Assembly: GCA_013214025.1 (NCBI GenBank)
Contig: JABSRN010000011.1
Span: forward strand, 1-64,000
From: Polyangiaceae bacterium
GTDB lineage: Bacteria; Myxococcota_A; Polyangia; Polyangiales; Polyangiaceae
DNA: 64,000 nucleotides
Direction of reading: 5' to 3'
The notes below the pieces were generated by a model, which worked only from the letters and a program-made list of their open reading frames with translations, searched no databases and was not told the origin of the DNA. The position numbers and the translations under genes were made by a program. Positions 40,934-51,600 of the stretch are shown here, in pieces. Each line of letters begins with the position of its first letter. The stretch's first letter is position 1.

Positions 40934-42238
40934 ATGGTCCGGACTCCGGTTCCCGTTGAACTTGAGACAGTCCCAGTCGTTCCGCTGCCGCCGATACGTC
41001 TTCGATATGTGCTTCTGCTGGCCTTAGTTGCGGGGGGAGCTTGGTGGACGAAGCCCCGGGCGCTGGCAGCCTGGAGCCTGCACGACAAATCGGCGGTGTT
41101 CGCGGACTACGCACTGTGCATGGTGGGCCCCACCGGTGTGGCCCATTTGCGGGACAACTCTCCCGAGTTTCGCAAGCTCGTACGTCGTCGGCTCGTCGCG
41201 GCGGCGCCGGATGCCCGCCCCTTCAGTCGTTGCGCGAAGGCAGCGAGAGAAATTACCGGTTCATCCGCCATCGAGCAGGCTCACTTGGTGGACGCTCGGG
41301 AGTTCGTTGAATACGGATTGGCTGGCGCGAAGATCACAACGAACGTCGACATGCTCAAGGTGACAACCGCGCCTCTGGCGAAGCTGGCGAGCTTGGCCTG
41401 GCCGTTCTCCCGCGGCGGCTACACCCGTTTGATCAAGCCTTCGCTCAGCGCGCCCCAGGTGGCGCATCCGGTGGCACCGCCGAAGCCCAGCGTGGGTCGA
41501 GGGCTGCCGGCCTGGCGCAGCAGCTATCGAAACGTGAGTGTGGAGGGTGGGGCCCATTGGCTGAGCGTCGGACGCGGCGCCAACGTGAGCGCCTATCGCT
41601 CTGTTGATCACGGGGCGGCATGGCTCAGTGTGGCTGTGGACCGCAATAAACTGTCTGGCCAGGCTGGCCAATGTCCGGTCGGAGACGACGGGCGAGCCTT
41701 CCGGATCGAACTCGACGCGTCCGGTGAGGTGCTCATCGTGAGTTCTCGGAATACGTCGGGCATTGTGCATCGCGCCCGCTTGGCGAACGGAACCATGCGC
41801 GTGGTCGGGGCTTCTTGTGACGGCGAGACGATGGTGGTGGGGCTCCAGCATGCCAAACAGAAGGCCGTTCAATTGTTCTCCTGTCCCTATGCCGCGAGTT
41901 GTAGCGCGTTGAAGGGGCCCCAGCTGGACGGCAAGAACCGGTCGCTGCAGTTCCCTCTTGATCTAGCGCAAGTCGACGGCACGACGGTGTTGTCGGTCAC
42001 TGAAGGCGGCTTGGTGCGTATCGCGACTAGCCGCGACGGAGGTCAGACCTGGACACCCTTCGTGGTCGTATTTGATCGCGCCGAGTATCCAGAGAATCAG
42101 ACCGATGTTAAAATCGCGGGGCGCTTGCTTCGAGTCGGTTCTGAGCTGTTGCTCTACGGAGGAGCTGCGAACGCGAAAGCGACCTATCCACAGCTTCGCT
42201 CCAAGGACCATGGCGCCAGCTGGCACGCCGCTAACTGA
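40934..42238 (+). CDS. Membrane-anchored or exported protein with Asp-box (BNR) repeats
   Basis: From ATG 40934 the product is 434 residues. An N-terminal hydrophobic segment (YVLLLALVAGGAWW, about residues 23-36) is either a signal anchor or an uncleaved signal. The C-terminal two thirds contain Asp-box motifs of the S-x-D-x-G-x-x-W type: YRSVDHGAAWLS, TSRDGGQTWTPF and RSKDHGASWHA, which mark beta-propeller blades as in sialidase and BNR proteins. Enzymatic residues of sialidases are not evident, so a binding or scaffold role is as likely. The gene ends eight bases from the convergent small TPR gene. Confidence 0.7.
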   Translation: MVRTPVPVELETVPVVPLPPIRLRYVLLLALVAGGAWWTKPRALAAWSLHDKSAVFADYALCMVGPTGVAHLRDNSPEFRKLVRRRLVAAAPDARPFSRCAKAAREITGSSAIEQAHLVDAREFVEYGLAGAKITTNVDMLKVTTAPLAKLASLAWPFSRGGYTRLIKPSLSAPQVAHPVAPPKPSVGRGLPAWRSSYRNVSVEGGAHWLSVGRGANVSAYRSVDHGAAWLSVAVDRNKLSGQAGQCPVGDDGRAFRIELDASGEVLIVSSRNTSGIVHRARLANGTMRVVGASCDGETMVVGLQHAKQKAVQLFSCPYAASCSALKGPQLDGKNRSLQFPLDLAQVDGTTVLSVTEGGLVRIATSRDGGQTWTPFVVVFDRAEYPENQTDVKIAGRLLRVGSELLLYGGAANAKATYPQLRSKDHGASWHAAN

Positions 42239-42245
42239 GTGCCGG

Positions 42246-42878
42246 CTAACGCTGGCTGAGCCGCACTAGGGAGCGTCGGACCCAACTGGGGTGGTCTTGG
42301 CCGAGTGCGACGACATCGGTTTCTGCCGCCAGCGCACTCAGCGCCAGCCCTTGGCTACGCGACACGTTCGCTGTCGTCAGCGTCCGAATTTTTCGCCAGG
42401 TTGCGAGGGCGGCGGCCCAGGCCCCACTCTGGCTGTAGCGCGTCATGAGCTCCCGCAGGGCGGGGTGGTGGCTTGGATCGAGTTCGACGGCAGCTTCTAG
42501 ATCTGCGAGCGCGGCTGGGGCGTGACCTATGCGGAATCGGAGCCCGGCGCGTCCGCGAAGGGCAGCCGCCTTGCCAGCGGGGAGTGACAACGCAGCCGTG
42601 TACACCAACTCAGCGTCCTGATACTGACCGAGTCGCTCGCGAACGGATGCCAGCCGAAGAAAGCCTTCTGCGTAGTGGGGGGCGAGTCGGGTCGCATCGG
42701 TGTAGTGGCGGAGCGCGCGACTGAGCCGCCCTCGTTTTTCTTGCTGAGCACCGCGGCGTATCAGCACTTTGGCACTGGATTCGCCCCAAATTTCGGCCGC
42801 TGCCGTGCTCGGGGCGACCAAGAGGAGCGCGAGCACTCCGGCTGTGGCCAGCCGCCCAGAGCGGTAGGAACTTTTCAT
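42246..42878 (-). CDS. Small exported TPR protein
   Basis: The 210-residue protein has a Sec signal peptide (ATAGVLALLLVAPSTAAAE, cleavage about residue 28) followed by about four TPR-like helical pairs: RGAQQEKRGRLSRALRHYTD, YAEGFLRLASVRERLGQYQD, AALRGRAGLRFRIGHAPAAL and HPALRELMTRYSQSGAWAAA. Such proteins usually act as periplasmic or outer-membrane adaptors. Its gene follows the giant TPR gene by 144 bases on the same strand and could be part of that transcript. The precise partner is unknown. Confidence 0.75.
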   Translation of the reverse strand: MKSSYRSGRLATAGVLALLLVAPSTAAAEIWGESSAKVLIRRGAQQEKRGRLSRALRHYTDATRLAPHYAEGFLRLASVRERLGQYQDAELVYTAALSLPAGKAAALRGRAGLRFRIGHAPAALADLEAAVELDPSHHPALRELMTRYSQSGAWAAALATWRKIRTLTTANVSRSQGLALSALAAETDVVALGQDHPSWVRRSLVRLSQR

Positions 42879-43022
42879 GCCTTAGAATGTCCTAGCACGG
42901 TTCCACCGCAACCGCCGGCGACTGAGGCCGACGATGACGGGGGGCGAGCCCCGGCAATAGGGGCTCCGGGACTCTGGAACTATTAAGCCGAAGCTGTACT
43001 GGGGCCCGAGACCGGGTCCGCT

Positions 43023-46000
43023 CTAGCTCACTCCGATTTGTCGTCGGCTGGCAGCGTAGGAGTCGCTGACGCTGAATACGGCCAAGTCGCGCGCCTCGGC
43101 ATTCCGCACGATCCACTTGAGTCGGTCGGCACCTGATTCGGGGAGTTCGGCGCGGTTGCTCAAGGCGATGGCTGTAATGGCAGCGCTAGGATCCCCCACT
43201 GCCAACAGCGCGGCCCGGTTCCCCCATTGATTGACGGCGGTTGCCAATTGGCTAGCTCGGTTCCCAACAGCCGTGGCAACTTCGAGGGCGACATCTCCGA
43301 GTTGTGGGCTGAGCGGCGATTGGATGGCGCTCTGAAGCCGCCGTCGCGCATCCGCAAACTTGCGAGCTTCCACGTTTTGCGGGACCCAACTGGGGGATAG
43401 CACACTGATGAGCGCGGCGACCATGGGCCAAATCTCTACGGGTGCCAGCCGGGCGATGGCGGCTCCGCGAACCCGCAGGATCGTGAGCGACTGAAACAGC
43501 GCGAAGTTAACGACCAGCGCATTCGGATGAGCGAGCAGTTCTTCGCCGATGACGACTTGAGCGGGTTCGCTCCGCGTCGCGATGCATTTCGGCCCGATGC
43601 TAGAGGAGACCAGTACCTCCAGCTGACTTACGCCAAACTCGACGGCGATTTGCTGAATTTGTCCGACGGTCGCCTGCATGTCTTCGTTGACCGGGTGAGC
43701 CCCGAGTGCCTTCAGATCCATCGGATAGGCTTCGTCCAATACGCCGCCCATTTCAGCTATCAGCAGACGAACGGGAGCCGTCAGTAGCGTCGGCGCCAGT
43801 AGTTCATCCAAGTCGGAGGAGCCGGCCAGCGCCCCCGCGCCGTCGACGCTGGAGCTGCCCCCTTCCAACGCCGCCAAAGTAGCCCGCGCTAGCTCGGCCG
43901 CGTCTTCTCCGCCCCGAAGCTCAGCGATGGTCGCTAATATTCCGAACAAGTCGGGGTCGAAGCGGCCGGTACTCAGCGCCCGCCTGGCGTCGTTCTGCGC
44001 GCGATCGAGCAGCGAATTCAGGCTGGTCTCGTCACCCTTGCGCTGGAAGAACGTGGCGAGGGCCCGCAGAACTCTGGGATCCTGAGGCCATGACTTTCGC
44101 GCCCTTTCCAGGGTTTGCGCCGCCAGCTCCATGTCGCCCACGAATTCTTCGTAGACGCTCGCGAGGGCGACCGTGCGCTCACACTTTTCGTCCGTGCTCC
44201 CGGAGCGCTCGAGCAATTCGAGCTGCAGCTCGACCGCTTGCTGCGGCTCTTCCAGGCGTCCGTAGATCTGTACCAGTTTAGTTGTCGCCGGCACGTCACC
44301 TGGCTGCCTCTTGAGCACTTCCCGGTAGCAGAGCTCAGCGCGTTTGGGGTTCGGCAGATCGCTGAAGTACAGGTCGGCGAGTCGCATGTACATTTCGGCT
44401 TGGCGGGCCGGTTCATCGAGCACCCGGGCGAGACGAATCCACGCTTGTTCAGCCGCTCGCCAATCGCCATCCGTCGCGCAGAGGTTCGCGAACACCTCAA
44501 GGGCGTCCGCGTGGTCGGGATTCGCGTCCAGAGCGGATGTTAGAGCGCGCCGTGCGGCGCCGGCATCGCCGATGTCGGCTAAGGCCTGGCCCCGGCTGAT
44601 CTCAAGCTGGATCCGTTCGACCGGGTCGCTGCAGTTTTCGATGCGCTGGTCGAGTAGCGTCGCCAGCTTGTCCTGGTTGCCAGCGTCGATGTAGCTCTTC
44701 TTTAGCCGTTCGAACACGGCGACGGAATCATCCCCGGCCTCTACCGCTCGCTCCAAGGCGGCCATGCCTCGTTCGGCCTGCTCCGTCCGGCTCAACCAAA
44801 GCTCGCCCGCGGCTAGTAAGTGCTGGATTCGGTGGGCCTCCACGTGGCTGGACTGTGCGAGCGCTTCCAAGCAATCGGCGGCATCTTCCCACTGTTCCAG
44901 TTCTTGCAGCAGCGCGGCCTGCTCGGTCAGGGCGACGATGTGGTCGGGGGATATTTCCACAGCCGAACTGACCAGGTCGAGTGCTTCTTTGTGGTCGCCC
45001 AGGCTGCGTGCGGACTGGGAGGCGCGGAGCAGCAGGGCCGTGCGATCGAGCTCTCTGTCTGTCCGGGTAGACAACATTTCGTTGGCGAGACGGCGTTGTT
45101 TCGGAGAACCCTCGCGCTGACCCACTGCTGCTCGGAGAGCCCAGAGGGCGACGGGGTCTCGAGCCAACGCTTCCTCGACAAGACTGCGGGCGTCGGTAGA
45201 GTCGAGGCCGAGCGCGAGAACTCCCAGTCGGGCGTGGGCATCCGCTTCAGACTCCCCCAGGACCCGCGCAAGAGTGGATGCGACGGGCGCGATGTCGTCG
45301 ATGGCGCCCTCGCTGAACTTCGCTTTTTCGAGGGCTCGCAGGGCGGAAAGGGCGGATGGATCCTCCCCGAGGATGGCCGCGTGCCACTTCAAGCTCTCTT
45401 CGTCCGCACCTCGATTGGCGGACAGACCCTGCAGGCGTTCGTATATTTCGCGACGCGCTGCCGGGTCCTTGACCCGAGCTGCCGATTCCACCAGTTGTTG
45501 TTCCAGAACGCGGCCGTGCTCATCAGCCCCTGCCAGCCGTTCGGCGCTGATCTTCCCTAGCTCGCTGCCGAGAGCCGCGCCGGCTCTCGCCAGTCGTGCA
45601 GCGCTAGCGAGATCTCCGCGGCGTTCGAACTCTAGGGCGGCCTCCACCCGGAGTCGTTCTTGGGTTCGTTCGTCCACTGCAGCTTCGGCGGCACTTTCTC
45701 GCCAGGACGCCCGGTTGTCGCCGTCCGACGGCGAGAGCCGCTCGTGAAGCTCGTGCAGCGCAACATCCTCGGGGCGTATGCCCGTACTGCTTTGCAGCAG
45801 CGCGGCGGCTTCTCCTTGGTCATCGTCGGCCACGAGCAGTGCTTCCCGAACCAAATCCAACGCTTGCTCGCTTGGATCCGGGGAGTTCTTGCGCCGATCT
45901 CGCAGCCAGCTTAGCGCGGCGGGTCCGTCACCAGCAAGCCGCGCACTCAGATAACCGAGCTCGTAGCTGAAGGGGAGTGACGGGGCCATCTGAGCTGCGT

Positions 46001-48635
46001 CAGCCAGGAGCGCTGAGCTCTCTTCGGGAGATGCCTCCGCCGCTCCCAGTCTGAGCGCCGCCTCGATGTTGAGCAATCCTTGCTCAATTGGATCCTTGCC
46101 GACTCCTGCGTCACTGAGCAATTGGGCGAGCCGTGTGGCATCGCTGCTGTTGGCGAGGGCCCGCGTGGCGGTAAGCCCGTGAACGCTGGAGCTGAGCAAG
46201 GCCTCGTAGTCGGCTTGGGCCTTGTCAAATTGTCCACGGGCGTGTTGGAGCGACGCGCTCAGAAAACGCCCGCCGACTCCCTCATTGCTGCTTTCTGCTT
46301 GCGAAGAAGCAAGCGTGCTGAGTCGCTTCGATAGATCATCCTGATTGCCGGTCGCTAACGCTAGCTCCAGCCCGATCACACCAGCGAGCTGGCCGTCGAT
46401 TTCGGCGCTGGTGAACTTATCGAGGAGTTCTGGGAGGTGTTCCGAAGATTCCGTCTGCGCCAGACCGCGTCCGAGAGCGAGGGCACTGGTGACGGCCGCC
46501 TCCACAGGGGGGATATCGACTTCGACCTGGGACCCCATGGCAATGGCTGAGGCTAGAGCGCGGTGCCCTTCCTGATCGGCGAGTTCCTTGAGCCCAGCCG
46601 CCAGGTGGTCTTTTCCGGCGCCGATCAGTGTGGCGAGCGCCACCCGGTCCACGGTGGAGAAGGGGCAAGCTGGCTCGTTGGCTTCGTGCGTGACCGGCTT
46701 GCCTTCAATATCAGATTGCGCGGAGGCGGCGAGGGCGAGTTGTACTCTATCGTAATCGCCTTGTTCGACGGCTCTAGCCGCCAGCGCCCGATGTACGTGG
46801 GCTGTCGGCTCAAGGGAGAGCAGCTCGTTGAGGCTGTCGATGGCCTTCGCTCTTGTGCCCGGGGTCGGGGCGCAAAGTGCGGCGTTCAACCAAAGCGCTC
46901 CTTGCCGGAGCTCGGGCACTTGGGTGAGGTGCTCGAGGGCGGTGCTGGCTGCGCCAATGTCGGCCTTGCCCAATGCGAGGCGGAGCTGGTGGAAAGCAGT
47001 GATCGGAAGCGGGTGCGGGGCGCCCAGGGACGGGCTTCTCAAGATGGCCAACGCTTCTAAAGCGGCATCAAACTTTTCTGACAACGCCGACTCGGGCCAG
47101 CGGAACTTCGCGGGTTTGGTATCGGCTCCGAGCAGTAGCGCGAGTTTGAGCGCCGGCGCACGAGGATCAGCGGGCAATGCCCGTTGCGCCTGGTCGAGCT
47201 TTTTTGAGGCTGCAGCGGAGTCGTCTCGCAGGACTCGATGAATTTCTGCACTCATGTGAGCGGCGTGAGCTTTGGACTCGGCCGTCGGCGATGTCCTCGA
47301 CTCGATTTCGAGGGCTCGAAGCACGCCGTCCCAGTCGGCTTCAACTGCTGCGAGCGTTCGCACTTGCCGTGAGGCGAGGTGATTTTTCCGGTTGGCCTGG
47401 GTGCTTACCTGGGCGGTGCGAGCGGCGGCGGCGTTGTCCCCGCAGCCGGCGAACAACTCGCTCGCCGCGAGCAACAGCCGGGAGCGCCGGTCTAAGTCGG
47501 TTTCGGCTTCGGCTTCGGCTTCGAACCAATTGGCGGTGGTGAATGAATCGTCGACCTCAGCGGGGGCCGCGCTGTCTGCAGCCACTGCGCCCTCGAAACC
47601 GACAGAATATCGATCGGCTTCAAGAGCCTCGAGTTCTTCGGGGGTTACAGCCGCTTCTGTGCGGAGCTCAATTTCGCCGCTCGACGCGCGGGGGTCGTGC
47701 CCCGGGGCATCTCCCTGGCGTTGCACGATGGCTTCTAGTTCTTCTGGACTCAAGTCAGCGTCGCCGCTGATTTGGAGGTGCATGCCCGCCGGGGCAGAGT
47801 CGCGGTCCGTTGCCATGGCCGCGTCCATTGAGATCACGACGGCGTCATCCGGGAGCGTCGGCTCCTGGTCGCGGTGTTTGCCTGCTCCAGCAGGCGGCGG
47901 CGCGGATGAGACGGATGCGGCGATTTTTGTTGCGGGGTCGCTGCTGGGTGCCGCTTCGAGCGTGTCGAGAGCTTTTGCATCGGCGAGGGTGGATTCCGCC
48001 GCAGCGGGCGGAGGCTGGGAAGCGGCAGTTTTCACAAGCTCTGCGGCCTCGGCCAGCACCTGGGCGTTGCGGGTCATGTCCCCGGCATCAGCAACCAGGG
48101 TTTCCAGCTCGTCGCGGTAAGGGTCTTCGCCCCTCACCGAGCTCAACGGTTCGTCCAGTTCAGCGGTGTTAACCTTGGGCGGCCGGATGGAAATCGGCGC
48201 CAGCGCTGACTCTAGCTCGTCGTCATCGAAATCGCCCGATAACAGCTTCTTGGGCAGCGGTGGTTTCGAGCGACTCGCCGAAGGAGACGAGGTAACTCCG
48301 TCGGCGGGCATGGGGGGCACAGCGGGGGAGCGGACCACCGCCGGTCGCGAGCTGAGGGGGGCCGGTCCAGACAACACTGGAGGGCTCGTGGGGCTTACGG
48401 CCGGTAAGAAGGGCTCTCTGCGTAAGCCGGGAGGATTGACGCCCGGAGGGCGAGCCGTTGTGTCCGGTACAGGTAGGCGACCGGGCGGTTTCGCCGGGCT
48501 CGGGAGTCGTCCGCTGGTCCCTTTGCTTTTCGACGGCAGAGGCAGCTTGGGTTTCGGTAGGGGTGGGCGCGCTTTATTAACGCTCCCTGGTTTCTTTGGC
48601 GGTGTAGAACCGCCGCTGGCTCTGCCCTCACTCAT
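43023..48635 (-). CDS. Giant TPR protein with Pro-rich N-terminus (1870 residues)
   Basis: No signal peptide or membrane segment is evident, so it is probably cytoplasmic or associates with another protein. Residues 1 to about 170 are Pro/Ser/Lys-rich and look disordered (PPLPKPKLPLPSKSK). From about 380 to 1590 the sequence is a long array of TPR-like helical pairs (for example EQAALLQELEQWEDAADCLE and LAQQALERA-type repeats), forming a solenoid. From about 1600 to the end lies a compact domain (LLAPTLLTAPVRLLIAEMGG, then QVVIGEELLAHPNALVVNF) also found, diverged, at the end of the neighbouring 1594-residue protein. Its ATG overlaps that gene's stop by four bases. The function is not known; scaffold is the natural guess. 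Confidence 0.7.
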   Translation of the reverse strand: MSEGRASGGSTPPKKPGSVNKARPPLPKPKLPLPSKSKGTSGRLPSPAKPPGRLPVPDTTARPPGVNPPGLRREPFLPAVSPTSPPVLSGPAPLSSRPAVVRSPAVPPMPADGVTSSPSASRSKPPLPKKLLSGDFDDDELESALAPISIRPPKVNTAELDEPLSSVRGEDPYRDELETLVADAGDMTRNAQVLAEAAELVKTAASQPPPAAAESTLADAKALDTLEAAPSSDPATKIAASVSSAPPPAGAGKHRDQEPTLPDDAVVISMDAAMATDRDSAPAGMHLQISGDADLSPEELEAIVQRQGDAPGHDPRASSGEIELRTEAAVTPEELEALEADRYSVGFEGAVAADSAAPAEVDDSFTTANWFEAEAEAETDLDRRSRLLLAASELFAGCGDNAAAARTAQVSTQANRKNHLASRQVRTLAAVEADWDGVLRALEIESRTSPTAESKAHAAHMSAEIHRVLRDDSAAASKKLDQAQRALPADPRAPALKLALLLGADTKPAKFRWPESALSEKFDAALEALAILRSPSLGAPHPLPITAFHQLRLALGKADIGAASTALEHLTQVPELRQGALWLNAALCAPTPGTRAKAIDSLNELLSLEPTAHVHRALAARAVEQGDYDRVQLALAASAQSDIEGKPVTHEANEPACPFSTVDRVALATLIGAGKDHLAAGLKELADQEGHRALASAIAMGSQVEVDIPPVEAAVTSALALGRGLAQTESSEHLPELLDKFTSAEIDGQLAGVIGLELALATGNQDDLSKRLSTLASSQAESSNEGVGGRFLSASLQHARGQFDKAQADYEALLSSSVHGLTATRALANSSDATRLAQLLSDAGVGKDPIEQGLLNIEAALRLGAAEASPEESSALLADAAQMAPSLPFSYELGYLSARLAGDGPAALSWLRDRRKNSPDPSEQALDLVREALLVADDDQGEAAALLQSSTGIRPEDVALHELHERLSPSDGDNRASWRESAAEAAVDERTQERLRVEAALEFERRGDLASAARLARAGAALGSELGKISAERLAGADEHGRVLEQQLVESAARVKDPAARREIYERLQGLSANRGADEESLKWHAAILGEDPSALSALRALEKAKFSEGAIDDIAPVASTLARVLGESEADAHARLGVLALGLDSTDARSLVEEALARDPVALWALRAAVGQREGSPKQRRLANEMLSTRTDRELDRTALLLRASQSARSLGDHKEALDLVSSAVEISPDHIVALTEQAALLQELEQWEDAADCLEALAQSSHVEAHRIQHLLAAGELWLSRTEQAERGMAALERAVEAGDDSVAVFERLKKSYIDAGNQDKLATLLDQRIENCSDPVERIQLEISRGQALADIGDAGAARRALTSALDANPDHADALEVFANLCATDGDWRAAEQAWIRLARVLDEPARQAEMYMRLADLYFSDLPNPKRAELCYREVLKRQPGDVPATTKLVQIYGRLEEPQQAVELQLELLERSGSTDEKCERTVALASVYEEFVGDMELAAQTLERARKSWPQDPRVLRALATFFQRKGDETSLNSLLDRAQNDARRALSTGRFDPDLFGILATIAELRGGEDAAELARATLAALEGGSSSVDGAGALAGSSDLDELLAPTLLTAPVRLLIAEMGGVLDEAYPMDLKALGAHPVNEDMQATVGQIQQIAVEFGVSQLEVLVSSSIGPKCIATRSEPAQVVIGEELLAHPNALVVNFALFQSLTILRVRGAAIARLAPVEIWPMVAALISVLSPSWVPQNVEARKFADARRRLQSAIQSPLSPQLGDVALEVATAVGNRASQLATAVNQWGNRAALLAVGDPSAAITAIALSNRAELPESGADRLKWIVRNAEARDLAVFSVSDSYAASRRQIGVS

Positions 48636-51600
48636 CGAATTCCCATCCCAAGTTTTTCACGAATTGATAGATACTCGGGCGACAACACGAAGCTCAACAG
48701 GCGCTTCGCTCGCGCGTTCATCTCGTGAGAATCTTCTAAGCGCCCCCGCTCCCCGTCGAAGGCGAGCACCCACGAAACATCGCCCGCTGCGATGGTTGCC
48801 ATCCGATCCAAACTCGAGCGAGCGGAATCTGCCCAGTCCTCGGTGGTCACGCCTTCGGCCTGAATGCGTTTGCAAACATCGACGATTTGCTTTTTTACTT
48901 TGCGTGGTGCGTGTTTGCTCAATTGATGTTCGAATTCCCCGAGCAAGGCGTAATCTGGCGACTCAAGGGGGGAGCCCGAGAGGCGGCAGGCGGCAGCCAC
49001 CATCGCAGCGACGTCGGGCGATTCCCGGTGGCGAAGTAGGCTGGTCCCCCGGCGGAGGGCGAGCAACTCGCGGGCGACTCGCTGTCGGAACTGGGGCTGG
49101 AGCGGGGCGGACACCGCTGTCCCGATGACCAGGATCGGTTTGTCGCTGGCCACCGCGGTCACCGTTTCATCGTCCGCCCCCCCCACATAAATTTCCAGAT
49201 TTTCGACACCCAAGGCGCCCGCCCACGCAATGATTTCATTGCGAATCGCCAGTCCGGAGTTGGCCTTCAATCGATCTCGACGGCCGACGCCCAGCCGATC
49301 GAGACTAGGGCCTATGGACTTGGTGATGGTGGGTGCCAATAGCTGGAACAGTTCGGCGATGGCGCCGCCGTCTTCGGGATCGCACAGGTTGTTGATGGCG
49401 GCTTTGTCGAGCTTGATCTGGGGAGTGCTGGCGACCCGTCGGTCCAGCGCCAGCAGTTCGGCCTCCACGTCGGCGTTGCTTTGGCTCAAGCACAGCGACA
49501 CGCCGAGGGAGGCTTGTAAGAGTTGCAGATCCTCGAGGTGCTCGGAGATGGCCGTCAAGCGCCCCACATTTTCCGCGTCCATCGGTTCTGCTCCGAGCTT
49601 GCGCACCAGAGCTCGGCTTCCGGACGTCAGAAGGGGGGTGCTGAATTCGCTGGGGAAAATATTGCTCAACAGCAGGTCTAGGGCTTCGCCATCGTGAGGG
49701 ATCTCGGCGAGTAGGCGCGTTACGGCGACTTCAGCTCGCTCCGGCTCCGCCAATTTATCGCGATAGATAGCTATCGTGAGACGAGCGGCTTGGGCCCGGC
49801 CGGCGCTGTCCTCTCGCTTCTGCATGAGTTCGGAAAGGGCCGTGATGGCGGTCTCCCACGCGGCCGCTTTGGCTGCGACTCGGGCCAGACGTTCGCGGAC
49901 GGGCATGGTGCTGAGTCCAGAAGCGTGCAGAGCCGACAGCACTTCCACGGCGCGGTCTAGATCCTTGAGCTTGTTCTCGTAGAGATCGACGGCAGCCACC
50001 CCACTCATCAGTCGTTGTTTGTCTGGAGCGTCTTCTAAGACGGAGAGGCGTGCCAATTTTTCGGCGGCTTCCTCAAAACGCCCGGCGGTGATGTGGATTT
50101 CGCCAGTTAAGGCCAAAGCCCCGACATGATCCGGTTCGAGCAGCGTGACGTTGTCCAGCGCTGCCAATGCCTGCTCTGTGTCGTTGAGTTGTCGATAGGC
50201 CCGTGCCCGCTCCCAATACAGCTTCGCGATCTGTTTCGGATCGTCTGCTACCTCCAGCCGGCGTTCGATGAGCTCAAGTAGGGCCGGGTTGTCTTTTCTG
50301 GCTCGGAGGATGCGGAACCAGCGGTCGAAGCAGCTGAATCGGTCTATGTCTTTCGAGACAGCTCGTTCCAGAGCTTGCTCGCCGCGCTCTTCATCGCCGA
50401 GCTGGTCGAGCAATATGTGGGAAGCCTCCTCCCACAGGGCAGCTCCTCGGAGCGGATCGGCTGTGATGTCTCCCAGGGCGGCGCAGGCTTCGGCGAGCAT
50501 TTCTGGATCGCCCAGCGCCGTCGCGGCATCCTTGAGACCCTGCCAAACGAACAACTCGTCGGGATGCGTTTCCAAGGCTCGCCGGAATTCTTCCACTGCC
50601 GCACTCGCGTTGTTAGCTTTCAGCCAGTTGAAGCCAGCCAAAGCGGCGGCCATGCCGGAGGTCGAGTCTCCGAGGCTGCCCCCCACATTGGAGAACGCGC
50701 GAGCTCGGCGCTCCGCATCGCCGCCGGGCTCCGCCAGCTCCAAGTTCGTAAGCACGGCCGCTGGCGAGCGGCCGCGCAACAGCTCCGGAGGGGAGGCGCC
50801 GCGCTTCAGATGTTGCAGCAGACTGGCGCTGGCCTTGAAGGCGTCGACTGCGGTGTCGTCCCCGATATCGCTGATATGTCGTGCCAGGGACAGCCGAGCG
50901 GCGATTTCCGCGGATTGATCTTTGCGAGCGACGGCGATGCCGAGAATTTCTAGCGCAGAGGGCAGGTCGCCACTTTCCGCGGCCCAAGCGGCGGCCCATC
51001 GCGGGACGCTCTTAGGATCGGAAGCCGTATCAGCGAGGGCGGCGTAGTAGCGGCGGGAAGCCTCCAAGGCTCGCGCCTCGCTGCCCAGTTCATGGAAATT
51101 CAGCCAGTGCCCAGCTTCGTCATCGGAGGCGTCGGCGAAGCAGGCGGAGGCGAGCTTGGCAGCGTCGCGAAACCCACGGCTGTCGGCGGCGCTCAAGTCC
51201 TTGAGCGCTTCGGTTCCTAGCGCTTCGTTGCGCTCATGAACGGACAAGCCCCAGCTTTCGAGCACGCTGAGCTCCGGCATCGGCCCGCCCATTGAAGTGC
51301 TCACCAGAGTCTGTCGGCGGGACGGCAGATCGTCGGGTGCCGAAGCCCGCAGCGCCCACTGCACGAGCTCCTCAGACCCGGTACCGGCGGTCCGGAACGT
51401 TTCGATAGCCAGAGTGCGTTCTCCAGCGCTCCATTGCAGCATGCCGGCTTCCAATTGCAGCGCTGTCCGAAGATCGTCCTCGGGAAGGCTGTCCGCACAA
51501 GATCGGAGAATGGCGGCGGCCGCCGTAGGATCGTCGGTTCGCATGAGCACGCTCAGCAAAGCGGCCACCACCGCTTCGGACGGATCAGCCTGCTGGAGCT